Positions 33,721 through 45,544 of a stretch of DNA of 64,000 bases are shown here, piece after piece. The stretch's first letter is position 1; the number at the start of each line of letters is the position of its first letter. The position numbers and the translations under genes are program-made. The notes beneath the pieces were generated by a model. It did not search any database. It was given only the letters and a program-made list of their open reading frames with translations, and was not told the DNA's origin. Origin of the DNA: Tilletia caries (taxonomy: Eukaryota; Basidiomycota; Exobasidiomycetes; Tilletiales; Tilletiaceae); NCBI GenBank assembly GCA_032718865.1, contig JALUTQ010000024.1, positions 729,501 to 793,500 on the forward strand, in the 5' to 3' direction.

Positions 33721-36498
33721 AACGAATGGGTGAGTAAGGACCTAACCCGGAGCACCTGATGCAGATGCGCGTATAAACACGAGGCTCACCTTGGATGACA
33801 ATTCGGGAGTGCTGACTGCTGGGGCCTGGGCCGGACTCAGAATGGGAACAAAGCATAGACTGGTATGGGTAAGTGGTATCAGCCATCAGGTTAAGCAAGA
33901 AAAAGCAAAACAGCGGTGAGCATCATTAACTTGAACCTTGGTGAGCAGAGAGCGGTTAAAAAGAAATCGAGGGGGGGATTGTTCAATTCGCATGATGCTT
34001 GTCGGGCTTCGATGGAAGCGTGAAGAAAGGCTGGCGGTGTTGGTTGTCGTCTGTCGAGTGTCGAAATGAACTGATTACGTATGCAAGATTTCTGCACTCT
34101 GTGCTTATGTAAGGAAAACCAAACTTTGGCTCAAGGACAGATCAGTCAATTCTGATGCTACAACCACGAAACCTGTGCCAGAAGTTGCAGGACTAGATTT
34201 GGTCAAGGGTCTACTGATTCAGAATGGTGTGTTGTGTTGGTAGTTGCGAAGAAAAGTCCCAAACTACGAGCCTGAATGGCAAAAAGCTTACGGCCGTAAG
34301 GCGGGAGCCGCCCTATAACCCCTTAACTAAAGTTAGGGGAATTGCTTCGAGCGAATTAATTAATTTTGCGGGCAAAACGCGAGGAGACACAAAAAGTCTG
34401 TGAGGGTCTCAAACTCTCAAGTACCATGACCGGCAGCAGCCAGCACTCACCACGTCGGAGGCACAGATTCACATCATACCTCAGGCATCAGTGGCTGCAC
34501 TCTGTCGTTGTGCCGGTCGGGCACGGGCGAGGTCTTGCTGTGGGCTTGGCTCCGCGAGGTGAGAGGTCCTGTCGCGCAGGATTTGTGGGCGAGGCCATCG
34601 TGAAAGTGGTCCAAGAGACGCTGTGAGACTCTGAAGTCACGATAATAACCATGAAACTCAGGTTGGCGGGCGTAAAATATATATTTCCGATTCCGAAGCA
34701 ATATGCAAACTGCTCTAATTCCAGTTCGCTCCTTCTTGCTGCTGTCAACGAACTGTCGTTCGATAATGATGTCCAAAAAGCCTGCATCGGTGGCTGTCAG
34801 CATGACTGCATGGCAGTCCTGTATTGGACATGTAAATATGTGCCAGGGCGTTTGCTGTCATACATATTCTCTCCACGTGGTTCCAGACGTATCAAGGCGA
34901 CAGACCTGTGGGAAAGAACCAGCCGTACAGAGTACATACATGTGGCGTCTGCTTTTCACATCGAAATGACGCCACATAGGGCTCCATGCACTACTCCACG
35001 CTCCACATCGACGCCAGGAACCCATCATAGCGGTCTCGGAGATGCATTATTGTTTATGAAGGCAGGTGTATATGTATTATTTATCGCTCAACACGTCTCG
35101 GTGAAAGCCCAGTCAACAATCAATAATAATCAATACATAATCAACATGTGGAACAGTGGAAGTGCTCCTAACTCCACTACTGCTCTTCAACTCTTATATT
35201 ATTTCTTATATGTTCACTATGGTCTACATATGTACTTACAGTTAGGCCTCCCTTGAGGCTTGAGTATTGAGTGACTGAGTCACACGGTCGGTGCGAACCT
35301 TTTTACTAATCCCTTGGATTAAAAGGATTAAAAAGGTCCGCCCTGCACCGACCGTATGACTTAAGGCTTAAGGGAAGATCAACAGCACGTTACTACTACT
35401 GACGAAGATATATATATATCCATCGAGAATTTAGCGATCAGAGATTCGAGATTGGACAAGTCACAAGACTCTCACGCTTGCGGAAGGCGGAGTTAGCAGA
35501 GTTCTATCTTCTCTTGGCTTTCTGCAGCTCTCGCATTAGGGTGTGTGCAGTATGATACATACTTCGGCCAAAAAAGGACGAGCTGTGAGATGTGAGAACT
35601 TCGATGTGAGGAGCAGGGGCGCGGGGAAGGTGTAAGTTGGCCCGAGTGGTTTCCTCACCACATTACATGTGCGTACTCGCACTATGTACTCCTTGGAGTT
35701 CGGACCCATCCATAATATCCATCCATAATGTCTAGCTCAAACTCAAGCAAGGCTCAAGGTTTGGTAAGGACTGTCTCGGGGTAAAGCCGGCGGTACCGAA
35801 TAAGAGTGGACGGGACATCGAAACTAAGTGCCCTTCATCGCTAGCGGCTGCAGTGCGTTCTTTCATCAAGAGAGCACATGACACATTTCCCTTTCCCACA
35901 CAGAAAGAACATCGATCTGTTTTGACTTTTGACAGGCGACAGCATCCTTCTGTCTCGCTTCCCTCTTGTAAGTCCTTGAGGCGAAGACGGGACACGGAAA
36001 ATCCGGAAGATCATCATCGCCTGAGATGATCGATGTCAACGATCTTCACTGCTCGTTTTGCTGGAAGCTGGCATAGTAGTGTTCACGTCCGATCGGTAAA
36101 GCATGGAAAGCCGATAATAGTGCTTACAAGCAGCAGCAGAGTATAAGAGCACGCGAGCAGGACCCGGCACGGCACGTACGGCACACCGGCAAGTAAGGCG
36201 AAAGCTTAAGGCAGGTATCCAGATGCTGGGACGCCCCGACGCCTCAATAAGCTCAACCCACTGCGCCGGGACCAGTAGGCAGGAAAGGCCGCCTGCCAGC
36301 GCGCCAGCTCAAAGGCGCCAAGGTTGTCGCTTGTGATTTAACCCGCGTAAATCTTGAGGTGCTGACGATCGGGAAAACGTAAAGCGTCTAGAGGTATTTT
36401 GATCTCGAAAACCGCACCTTTTCGTCTCAAACAGTCCTCGAACGGGATGTGAACGTGCTCATTGATGGGTCGCCAACTTCCTCACGCTCGTGCGCTGG
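33721..36498. other. Gene-poor stretch between the malate dehydrogenase fragment and the Met-rich gene
   Basis: No gene is supported. The stretch is AT-richer than the core blocks (for example 35060-35240) and includes a foldback palindrome at 35250-35373 and a short TA run at 35410-35420. The last 400 bases should hold the promoter of the gene starting at 36499. Confidence 0.5.
35250..35373. repeat. Foldback inverted repeat
   Basis: The two halves are imperfect inverted copies: CCCTTGAGGCTTGA, GTCACACGGTCGGTGC and ACCTTTTTACTAATCC on the left pair with GGATTAAAAAGGT, GCACCGACCGTATGAC and TTAAGGCTTAAGGG on the right, with only about 4 bases at the turn. It would form a long hairpin. It has no coding capacity; a MITE or foldback-type remnant is likely. 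Confidence 0.75.
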
Positions 36499-38934
36499 AT
36501 GGCGGTGGCAGCTGAGCGTATTGAGTCCGAAATCGAGAAGAGAGCGTATGGGAGAATGGCGACAGGTGCGAGTGCAGCGGTGACAGCGGACTCGGGCGGG
36601 GGCGAGACGAGGGCGACGGAAAGAGCGAAGGTGGCCGACTTGGAGCAGGCCCGGTCCGAGTTAATGGACATGCTCACCCTGCTCGATCGAGGAACAGCAG
36701 CATCCCTGCCCCTCCTCGGCCCTCCCCTCCCGCATCCTGCGCTCGCTCCAGCAGGCCTCTGCCAAGCCCTCGGACCTCTCCTCGCTCCCGTTCTTCAGCC
36801 ACTCCATCAGCTCCAACAGCGAGCGGCGGCGGCGGCACAGCAGCAACAGCAACAGCATCAGCCAGCCACCGAGCTCAACAATGCCTTCAGAATGGCACTC
36901 CAGAATGCGCGCGAGCTCGCAAAGGCAGTCGGTGGTGCCGGTGGTAGCGCCGACCCCTTCACCGAGGACAACAAAACCAAGCGCAAGAACGCGCGAGGTA
37001 CGGAGCAAGATCCATCCCCAGCCATCCAGCTCGCCCTGGACTTGATGCAAAAGGCCAACACCACTGCCTCGCCGTCAGCAGCAGCAGGAGACAAAGACAC
37101 AGACACAGACGCGACCGAAGTCCTCAACCCCGTCCTCCTCCTGCGGAAACGAAAGCGGGCGGCCGAAGATGCCCAGCGAGCTGCCCGCAGACGCAGGACG
37201 GCCGACACGGTCCGCTTGATCGAATCCGCGTCCCTCAGCTCGTCCTCCTCCGCATCCGTATCCGTATCCGCATCCGCCCCTGCATTCTCCTCTGCTCCAG
37301 GGTTAGATGGCGTAGTTGCCAAGAAACAGCGCCGACATCTCTGCTTTCGTCCCCCTACTGTCCGGCTTCATGACGTCGACGGGTCGGGAGCAGCCAGGAG
37401 CAGCGACGCCGACGGTGACGTCCTGCTTCGTAGCAAGGCGCTGGAAGCATACCTCGCTCGCGTACAGGTACATCCGATGTGGAAAGTGCCCAGACTCGCA
37501 TCGCAGAACGCGTCGAACGCACTCGGTCAGGCGCTAGGTGCGGGAGCGCACAAGGAGGATCATCATTCCACAGCACCTCCCCCTCCTTCGTCGTCGAAAA
37601 TTACGCTTAGCGTATACGCTTCTGCGCTCTCTGCGTCCGCCTCGCGCTGGTCCTCCCTTCTGTACGCAGGAGAGGAGAGGGATACGACGCTGGATTCTTC
37701 CTCCTCGCCATCTTCTTCCGCTGCTATTCTTGTCCAGATCGAAGGGGTGCTACAGGCGCTTCTTACGCTCGGTCTGCGCAGAGATACACAGCGGGGAAAC
37801 GGCGGCCCGCCCGTCGTCGTCGTTGTACACGCCAACATCCGCAGTGCGCTCGAGATGGAGCCTCTCGTTGATGGCCTTACAAAGGGAGGAGCAGGGGCAG
37901 GTCACAGCTCATTAGAAGGCTCGGCTCATCTTTCTTCGGCCTCGACACTCCATCGCTCTCTCTCGTCCGACCTGATGGCGTTCCTTGCGCATGAACGGGC
38001 GCGTCCGTCTTCCAACGAGAAGGAGGAGGCGGAAGGGGAGGGGGACGAGGCAGAACCGACTTGGCGCGAAGTCGGCACGGCACTCATGTTCATCCGAGGT
38101 TTACGCACGCTGGAGGATATCTCGGTACCTGCGCTCCCTCCCTCCCACGGTGCGCTGCAAGGAGAAGAAGCTGGCGCAGGAAATGCGCAGCAGGGGTCCG
38201 ATCCTTCGTCCTCAGCATCGACGTCGCCGACCGCGGTGCTCGGCTTTGTCCACTTCCTTGACGCGGAGCAGACTGGAGGGGATGGGTATGGCAGCGGCAG
38301 CGGCAGTGGCGGGGTGGAAGATGGGGGCGGGAAGGACGCCACGGGACGATCTGTAGGCTTCCCCCTCGGGCAGGCTCCCGTCCGCTGGGCGTGGTGTGCT
38401 CCGAATGCACATGACAGGGTGCAGGAAGAGGGAAAAAGGGGGGAAGGCGAATGGCTCGCGTTCAACTACGGCGCAGCGGCGACGGCACCCCTTAGTCTCA
38501 CTGCGACAGGGAGTGGCCATGACTTGTTTGGGATGGGTGTGAATGGGATGGGGATGAATATGGGCATGGGAATGGGAATGGGGAACGATATGGGGATGGA
38601 GATGAATTTAGGAATGGGAATGGGGATGAATATGGGGATGGGGATGGGACTGGACATGCCATTGCCCATGACTATGCAGATGCCCATGCCCATGACGATG
38701 CCGATGTCAATGCCCCTCTCCATGCCCATGCCGATGCCCATGGGAATGCCGTCGATGCCGATGACCATGCCGATGCCGATGCCAATGTCGATGTCGATGC
38801 CATTCGGCGGACATCCCGACCCTTCTGCAGGTATGGGCATGTCGATATCCGGCGGGGGCTTCTCAGCAGCGCCTGTGTCTGCGTCCATGTCGATGCCAAT
38901 GTCGATACCGGCACCCCAACTGGCTCCTTCATAA
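36499..38934 (+). CDS. Uncharacterised protein with Met-rich C-terminal tail
   Basis: A single-exon frame of 812 codons from the ATG at 36499. I do not recognise a family. Residues 1-55 look like an amphipathic helix (RIESEIEKRAYGRM, then KVADLEQARSELMDMLTLLD). A short poly-Gln run lies near residue 120 and a basic nuclear-type cluster (RKRKRAAEDAQRAARRRR) near 220. The middle has folded-looking parts (LLRSKALEAYLARVQVHPMW; ILVQIEGVLQALLTLGLRR; PVVVVVHANIRSALEMEP; WREVGTALMFIRGLRTLEDI; VRWAWCAP; WLAFNYGAA) separated by Ser/Gly linkers. From 38530 to 38800 the codons alternate Met-Gly and then Met-Pro for about 90 residues, encoded by degenerate ATGGGN/ATGCCN hexamers. Codon use resembles neighbouring genes, so it is probably real. 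A nuclear role is inferred from the basic cluster only. Confidence 0.7.
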   Translation: MAVAAERIESEIEKRAYGRMATGASAAVTADSGGGETRATERAKVADLEQARSELMDMLTLLDRGTAASLPLLGPPLPHPALAPAGLCQALGPLLAPVLQPLHQLQQRAAAAAQQQQQQHQPATELNNAFRMALQNARELAKAVGGAGGSADPFTEDNKTKRKNARGTEQDPSPAIQLALDLMQKANTTASPSAAAGDKDTDTDATEVLNPVLLLRKRKRAAEDAQRAARRRRTADTVRLIESASLSSSSSASVSVSASAPAFSSAPGLDGVVAKKQRRHLCFRPPTVRLHDVDGSGAARSSDADGDVLLRSKALEAYLARVQVHPMWKVPRLASQNASNALGQALGAGAHKEDHHSTAPPPPSSSKITLSVYASALSASASRWSSLLYAGEERDTTLDSSSSPSSSAAILVQIEGVLQALLTLGLRRDTQRGNGGPPVVVVVHANIRSALEMEPLVDGLTKGGAGAGHSSLEGSAHLSSASTLHRSLSSDLMAFLAHERARPSSNEKEEAEGEGDEAEPTWREVGTALMFIRGLRTLEDISVPALPPSHGALQGEEAGAGNAQQGSDPSSSASTSPTAVLGFVHFLDAEQTGGDGYGSGSGSGGVEDGGGKDATGRSVGFPLGQAPVRWAWCAPNAHDRVQEEGKRGEGEWLAFNYGAAATAPLSLTATGSGHDLFGMGVNGMGMNMGMGMGMGNDMGMEMNLGMGMGMNMGMGMGLDMPLPMTMQMPMPMTMPMSMPLSMPMPMPMGMPSMPMTMPMPMPMSMSMPFGGHPDPSAGMGMSISGGGFSAAPVSASMSMPMSIPAPQLAPS
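38529..38808. repeat. Coding hexamer repeat (ATGGGN then ATGCCN)
   Basis: Over 40 degenerate hexamers starting with ATG, first mainly ATGGGN (Met-Gly), then mainly ATGCCN (Met-Pro), kept in frame within the gene at 36499-38934. The array evidently grew by repeat expansion with the frame preserved. Confidence 0.9.
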
Positions 38935-39268
38935 CCCCGCCCTGCATATACTCGGGGTTTCTGATGTCAAGTCGAAACGCAGATGCAATCAATCTACATT
39001 CCTTTGAGCCCTTTTCTTTTCGCTTCTTAATGAGGGCAGAGTGGGTGTGGTGCGCCCGTGTCTTCCTTGGCTGGGTGATGGGTGTCGCGAGGTCTCTATC
39101 ACGGACGGCTCAGGCGGGAGCTCAGGCACGTGAGAGATGCGGCTGCGTGGAAGGTGAAAACGAAGGGCTTTGTGTGTATGTGTTGATTGCAAAATGGTCA
39201 GGAATGGATGAACGATGAGCGCGACGGAGAAATACAGCTGACATCCTTGCCGACGCGGCTTCTGTCGC

Positions 39269-40759
39269 TCAGTACATGCGCTTTGCGAAAATGCGGCTGA
39301 GGAAGGGAAAGAAGGTCATGTCAGTTCAGCAGAGGGTTTGGGAACGAGAGCGGATGATTGTCACGTACTCGAACAGGGCCATGATGGTCCACTTCCGGTT
39401 CTCAGCCTCGGGGTAGACGAGGGAGCGGTCGGAGAAGAAGACCTGTGGATGCGAGCGAGAGAAAGGAGAGATGATGATGGGCCAGCCAAGAAGAGAATCT
39501 CAGTATGGCTCCATCTAGAACGTAGGAAATGAATAGACTCACCTCGTCGTCGACTTCGTCGCCCTTGCGGGGCAGACAGTGGAGGAACTTCCAGTCTGGC
39601 TTGGCACCGCCTCGCTTGGCGAGATCTTCGGTGACCTGGAAGCCGGCAAAGTCACGCAGTCTCTGTTCCTTGGTGGCTTCGTCTCCCATCGAGATCCTAA
39701 GAAGGAAGAAAGAAGGAAAAATGACAAGATGCAAGATACCAATGTTTAGCTGGAAAAAGGAATCAGGCAAAGGGAGATGGGATATACATACCATGTATCT
39801 GTGACAATCACGTCGGCATCCTTGACAGCCTCGAGAGGGTCATTGGACCAGCTGACCTGGCCAACGGGGACATCGGATGCCTCACTTTGGGCCTTCAAGC
39901 CATCCTGCATAGTTTGCCAGACGATTTCATCGCGCTTGTATGCGTCGCCCTTGGGGGCAGCCACGGCGAGATGGATGCCAAGGCGGGGATAGGTGACAAG
40001 CATGTCGTTGAGGATGTTGTTGGAATCGCCGACCCATGCGATTTTGATGCCTGCAAGCTTGGACAAGGAGGAAGAGTCTCCCTTGTCTCCATAGACTTCG
40101 ACCAGGGTTTGAAGATCGGCGAGGATCTGGGTCGGGTGGTAGCGTGCCGAGAGAGCGTTGATGATGGGCACGCGAGAGTGTTTTGCAAGGAGCTCAATTT
40201 CGTCGTGGCCACCTACGCGAGCGAAGATGCCGTCGACCATGGAGGCCAGGACGCGGGTGGTGTCGTACAAGGTCTCATTGACGCCGAGCTGGATGTCGGA
40301 GGGCCCGAGGAAGAGCGGGTGTCCGCCGAGGGTGGAGATGGAAGTCTCTGAGGCGACGCGGGTGCGGGTCGATCGCTTGGTGAAGAGGAGGGCAATGTTC
40401 TTGCTCTGGAGGGACGTCCTTATCCTCCTGTTAGCGTAGGAGGCTGCCTTGAGGGAGGAGGCGAGGTTGATGATGCTCTGGATCTGCTTTGTGGACAGGT
40501 CGGCCAAGCTGAGGAGATGGATCGGGGGCCGACCTTTGGTGCCAGGTGCTGAGTTCAGGACGGAGTCTGGGGTCGTCGGCACATGGCTGGTCAGGCTGGA
40601 CGAGCTGGCCCCTGCTGATGTCGAGAAGGGCGATGCACGGACGTGGGCCGGAGCCAGAGCCAGAGCCAGACGCTGGGGAGAGGCACCGGAGAGCGCAGCG
40701 CAGGACGCGCGGCTGAGGTGGCGAGCGCGCAGCAGAGAAGACACGGAAACAGCTGACAT
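39269..40759 (-). CDS. Ornithine carbamoyltransferase, mitochondrial
   Basis: It makes citrulline from ornithine and carbamoyl phosphate in arginine biosynthesis. Minus-strand exons are 39792-40759, 39543-39696, 39369-39442 and 39269-39296 (407 aa). The first 50 residues are rich in Arg, Ala, Ser and Leu without acidic residues ([24 protein letters not shown]), a typical mitochondrial presequence. Family motifs are present: carbamoyl phosphate site STRTR (residues 130-134), [49 protein letters not shown], and ornithine/catalytic HCLPRK (362-367). The gene diverges from BUB2 with less than 300 bp between coding regions. The last coding exon is only 28 nt. Confidence 0.95.
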
Positions 40760-41036
40760 TCTTGTTACTCTGTTGCTGTTGCTGTTGCTGCTGTTCTCCA
40801 GTTGGAAGGAAGCCTGGATCTGGAAGCTGGAAGATACGAAAAAGGGTGAGTCACTGCTTAAGAGATAAGCGCGTGTTTTCTATCTTATCAATGATCATGT
40901 AATCGCAATGTTGAGCGAATGACCCACTCACTCAATCTCAGCACGGCTCTCCTTGTCCCACTCTCCTCTCTCTCCATCTTCCATCTTCCATCTTCCATCT
41001 TCCATCTTCCTTTCGTTACTCGTCTCTCCCACAGGA

Positions 41037-42919
41037 AGCGGACCTCAACAGCGGAGCACCTCGCACCAGCACATCGCCCAACCTGGCCAATCCACCTGCT
41101 GCACGACGATCCCCGACCCGCCCTGCCCAGCCAGGCCCCTCCCGCTCATCAGCCGCAGCCGCGGGCGCAGGCGCAGGCGCAGTGGTAGGAGCAGCGACAG
41201 CGGGAGCAGGAGGGGGAGGGGGAGGGGGAGAGCAGCGATCCATACCGCCATCCACATCAGGAACAGTAGGAAGACGCAAACCAGGGGCTGGCCCCCACAT
41301 CGTCCACCCTTCATCCTCCTCAGCCGGAGACACAGCCTCAACATCCGCAGTAGCATCCAGCACACCCTCTCAGCAGTACGATCCAACCTCACATCCTTCC
41401 CTCGCAGCATGGCAACGCTTCTTTGCCCGCCATCAGGGTCTCCATCCCCTAGCCAACAGCCGCAAGCCAGAGTCGGGCAAGCCGGGTGCAGGTCCAAAAT
41501 CGAAAGGCGGAGCGGGCGAAGTCCCTGCAAAGACCACACAGGTCACATATCTGGGCAGTGAGGCAGCGCATGAGGAGGCTATGCGCAGATTGCGCAAGAT
41601 GATCCTCACGCATGGGATACCCGGGGATGAGGTAAGCTAATTTTTTCTTTGGCTCAGACATCCATAATGCGCTATTTCCCTATTCAACCCCTCCTCTACA
41701 ACATCGCCTCCCCGATGCGAACCTCCTCTTTTCTGTTTCCAGTTCCCAACGCCCACAGGATCCACCTACCGATCCGTCACCTGGAAACTTCTCCTCGAAG
41801 TCCGCTCCGTCTCGGCGGATTCCTACCTCAGCCTCGTCAGAAATGGCCGTTCGGCTGCGTACGACAAGATTCGGAACGACACCTTCCGCACCCTCGCCAC
41901 AGATCAAGGGTTCAAAAGGAGAGTTCACGAGGACAAGCTAATTCGTCTGCTCAATGCCTTTGTCTGGAAACATGCGGGTGAGTCATTCTCTCGGGGCAAA
42001 ACTCCATGTGTCTCCACCTCCTTCGAATTTCAATGTTGCTCAATGGTTTCCACCTTGATTTGGGCTATAAGATGAACACAACGAAGATGAACCGCCGTCG
42101 AGTCACTACGATTTCAGCTACGTCCAGGGCATGAACGTCCTCGCCGCTCCCTTCCTCTACGTCATGCCATCAGAACTGGAGGCCTTCCATTGCTTCAGTC
42201 GTTTCATCGAGGTCTGCTGTCCCCTCTACGTCCAGCCAACCCTGGCCGGTGTACATCAAGGCCTCCGAGTGCGTTTTTCTCTTCCAGTACCATTGGTACA
42301 CTTCTTCGATGTTGCCGATCGCTGACGGGGCGACATTCCAAAACTCCCCCAGTTACTGGACATTTGCTTGGAACTTGCTGATCCGCATCTGTACAACTAC
42401 CTCCGATCCAAGAACTTGTCCGCAGAGATTTATGCCTTCCCTTGTACGTGCTCCCCCGTACAACTCACAGGTGGCCTTCACACACACCTCTCTACCCCTT
42501 TCCCCGTATACTCACACCGCGCTTCCATTTTCCACCCAACAGCCGTCCTGACACTATGCGCATGCACACCCCCACTCGACCAAGTTCTTCAACTCTGGGA
42601 CTTCCTCCTCGCCTTTGGAGTTCATCTCAACGTCTTGTGCGTCGTCTCGCAGCTCCTTCTGATGCGAGACGATCTCATGCACAACCCAAGGTGGGCAGCG
42701 CCGCCTTCCTTTTCTTTTCCCTCTCTCCCGCCCTCTTATGGGGTCCGTTGCTCACACACCCTCTTCGGTTTCCACAGCCCTATGCGACTCCTCCGCAACT
42801 TCCCGCCGTTGGAAGCCCAGCCTATTATCGGGATCACCGTCACGCTCGTGCGTGACCTGCCGGACTCTCTCTATGAAGAGCTGGTCAACCACACCTTTGA
42901 TCCGCGAGCGATGGCATGA
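41037..42919 (+). CDS. BUB2: BUB2-like TBC-domain GTPase-activating protein (mitotic exit checkpoint)
   Basis: BUB2 is the GAP subunit, with BFA1, for the TEM1 GTPase at the spindle pole and restrains mitotic exit when the spindle is mispositioned. Exons are about 41037-41631, then 41743-41977, 42072-42268, 42353-42443, 42543-42690 and 42778-42919. TBC signatures include TYRSVTWKLLLEV, IRNDTFRTL (IxxDxxR arginine finger), FSYVQGMNVLAAPFLYVM (YxQ glutamine finger region), then DPHLYNYLRSKNLSAEIYAF and VLTLCACTPPLDQVLQLWDF, nearly invariant in BUB2 proteins. The start is unresolved: the first exon reads back to an acceptor at 41036 with no in-frame ATG, so a short upstream coding exon must exist. 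The N-terminus has an Ala/Gly-rich extension of about 140 residues not seen in yeast. Confidence 0.88.
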
Positions 42920-43315
42920 TTACGTGCCGACAAAAGGACTGTCGCGCCCCTACCCGAGTATGTTTCGACCTGCAACTGGGGCCCGCCTCTGCTATAACGT
43001 CGGGTGGCCACCGAGTACGACAATTCCCGCGTCTCCCACCCCCCGGGCCATTTTTTACTCTTCTCCCCCCCTCCTTCTTGCATGCTCTTCGTCCTTCCCC
43101 ATCAACCTGCCCCACTGTATCTCCCGCTGCTTCTGGAAGGCACACCTGTATTCTCGCAATGCAAATAAAAGACATGATTCCGGTTAGATTATGCCTTCGA
43201 CCGGGAAGAATCCACAACGCCAGGTCAGGAGTGCTTGCTGCTGCCGCGCCCAAGTTGTCCCTTCTGTTGAGAGTCAGTGGTGTAAGGGATCCAGTAAGGC
43301 AGGTCGCAAAAAAGC

Positions 43316-45330
43316 TCATTTCCGCCTGGAGCGCAAGGTCGACATCATGCTTCGTATTCTTTGGTGCTCGAAGACGGCTCTGGTAGATGGAATTCGGCAT
43401 AAGCATCTCAGTCTTCCCGTGCTCTCGAAGTATGGAGTGAGAAAATCTAGTCAAAAGTCGCCATCAAACTCACATGCTAGTTAGACAGGCAATACCGCAC
43501 GTCGCTCCTTTCGCCAGGAACGGAAGCACGTTTCGGAGCTGCGCTGGCGGAAGACCTGGCTGTGAGGAACGCCAGGAGTCGAAGGAGTCGTATCGCAGAT
43601 AGAGCGCCGCGAGGGCGAAGGTGGCAAGTGTTGGAGCCGAGGGCAAGACTGCCATAGGGCGCAGGGCGTCCGCTGTTGACTCAGGGTTTGTGAGCATGCT
43701 GTGATCGCCCATCTTATCGACGACGCCGTCCGAAGCGCTCGTGGTCTCGGTCCGCACGAAGCGGAGGACATACGCCCAGCTCCAGGCAGCCCGGAGTGCC
43801 AATGCCAACGAATTGGCATATACGAGGGCCGTCTCGCCTCCGCTGAGGAGATGAGAGAACCCTGCCAAGGCAGCGACAAAAGCCGCACTGGAGGCGATCA
43901 TGACTCCGCTATAGGTACCAAGCTCAGCTTCCGATGCAGTGGCCTGGAGGAAGCCTTCGAGAATGCCATTGAAGCCCATGACGCCGAGATAAATGCCGGC
44001 ATAGGAGCCGAGGATGGAAGGTGCGGACGTGGAGGTGGCCCAGCGGGTGCCTGCGAGAAGGAATAGACCAGGCGTGGCAAGTGGAGGGGCGAAGGAGATC
44101 AGCAGGGTAGCGAGAAGGGCGTAGAAATGAAGCAGGGCATGGAGCAGGTCGGTGGACGATTTGAGAGCCACCTGAGAGATCCTTGAAGTAATGCCCGAGG
44201 TGGACTGAGCAGGATCACTCGAGGCGGGCTTTTGCCGCACATTCCCGAGCTGGGTACTGAAGACGATTCTGGACGATTCTTCGAGCGGCTGGAAGAGCAT
44301 TCTTGCGACAAGCGAGCCTGTACCGATAAATGCCATATTAAAGTAAGCTCACGACCCTGCCCCACGTTGACTATTCTGAACTGAACTCACCGTAGTTACT
44401 TGCCAGCGCGTAACCGCCCTGATCGGTCAATGAGCCGATCCGGGCGACGGCCAGCTTGTCCGACTCCGTGAGCACATGTTTGAGCATGCTTTGCTTAACG
44501 AGGACCCAGGTGAGTGACAGGGTCGCCGCGTCGAAATAGGTCGCCTGTCTATCCTTCGCAGAAGACCGAACAGGAGCAACTGGCCACAGTGCAGCGAGAA
44601 TGCTGGGCCAGCCATGCGACTGGGCGTGGGCGAGAAGGAAGACGGCAAGCGTTGCTGCTCCATATGCCGCTTGACCCAGACCAAAGGCGATGAGTCCCTT
44701 GCCAATCTTATCCGAGGACGTCCCCACCGGTGCCATCATCCAGCCAAGAGTAGCGACCCCTTTGGCGAGCACGGCAGTTCCCTCTGCCTTGACTCTTAAG
44801 GGCACGTTAAGTGCGACGCTGGCGCGATTGTAGAATGGCTCCGAGCCGAGCTCGAGGACTGCACCAAGCACGTAAAGGCTCACACTGATGAGAAATGCGT
44901 TATGATGAGCCTTGATGAGCTCGTCCGGTGCGAATCTTGTGGTGTAGAGGAAGGTCGCGACACTTGCGATGAGTAGACCGGCTGGGATGGGCAGCAACGC
45001 AATGTTGTGCAGACCCGGCGGTAACGCGCCTGCTGATGAGCCGGCCACCGTTCCGGGACGAGAACCTCCCGCTCGAATAAGCGCACTTCGGACCCCGTCT
45101 CGTGCGAGAAAGAGGATCGTGCTGAGCAGAAGGTCGAGCTGGACGTTGGCCGCGCCAAAGACGGATGGGTCGGTCAGGCGCACGAGGAGCTGGTTCAGCG
45201 CAAAGGTGAGGAAGCGGGTGGTGACTTGGAGCCCGATGAGCAGCGAGGCCGACTGTGCGAGCGCGACGCCGCCATCGCCGCTGCTGTCATCGCCGCCAGC
45301 GTTGCTGTCCGTCGCCTTCGTGTCGATCAT
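43316..45330 (-). CDS. RFT1: RFT1, ER membrane protein of the dolichol-oligosaccharide pathway
   Basis: RFT1 is needed for Man5GlcNAc2-PP-dolichol to be used in the ER lumen for N-glycosylation; whether it is itself the flippase is disputed. Minus-strand exons are 44391-45330, 43474-44317 and 43316-43379 (615 aa). The protein is polytopic with about 12-14 hydrophobic segments. Recognisable blocks are SASLLIGLQVTTRFLTFALNQLLVR at the start, LARDGVRSALIR, LGSEPFYNRA (family-typical), [46 protein letters not shown] (highly conserved) and SYAGIYLGVMGFNGILEGFLQATAS. The last exon (AVFEHQRIRSMMS) ends in a basic cytosolic tail. It converges on BUB2 (396 bp) and diverges from the PRPP synthetase gene 214 bp away. 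Confidence 0.93.
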
Positions 45331-45544
45331 GGCTGTCTGTGCGACGGATGAAGGTCCTCAGTAGAGAATATGACTAAGTAAAGGAAACGAATCGTTGCGC
45401 AACGAACGATGCTCGGAGCCTTTCCAGCCTCACTCGGCCGAGAGAACTCGCTCATGACGTTCCCCACCCAAAAAATTCCCCTTTCTCCCCCCCCCCGACC
45501 TCATTCAATTGCCAGCAGCCAACCAGGAAGAGAGACAAGAAGCG

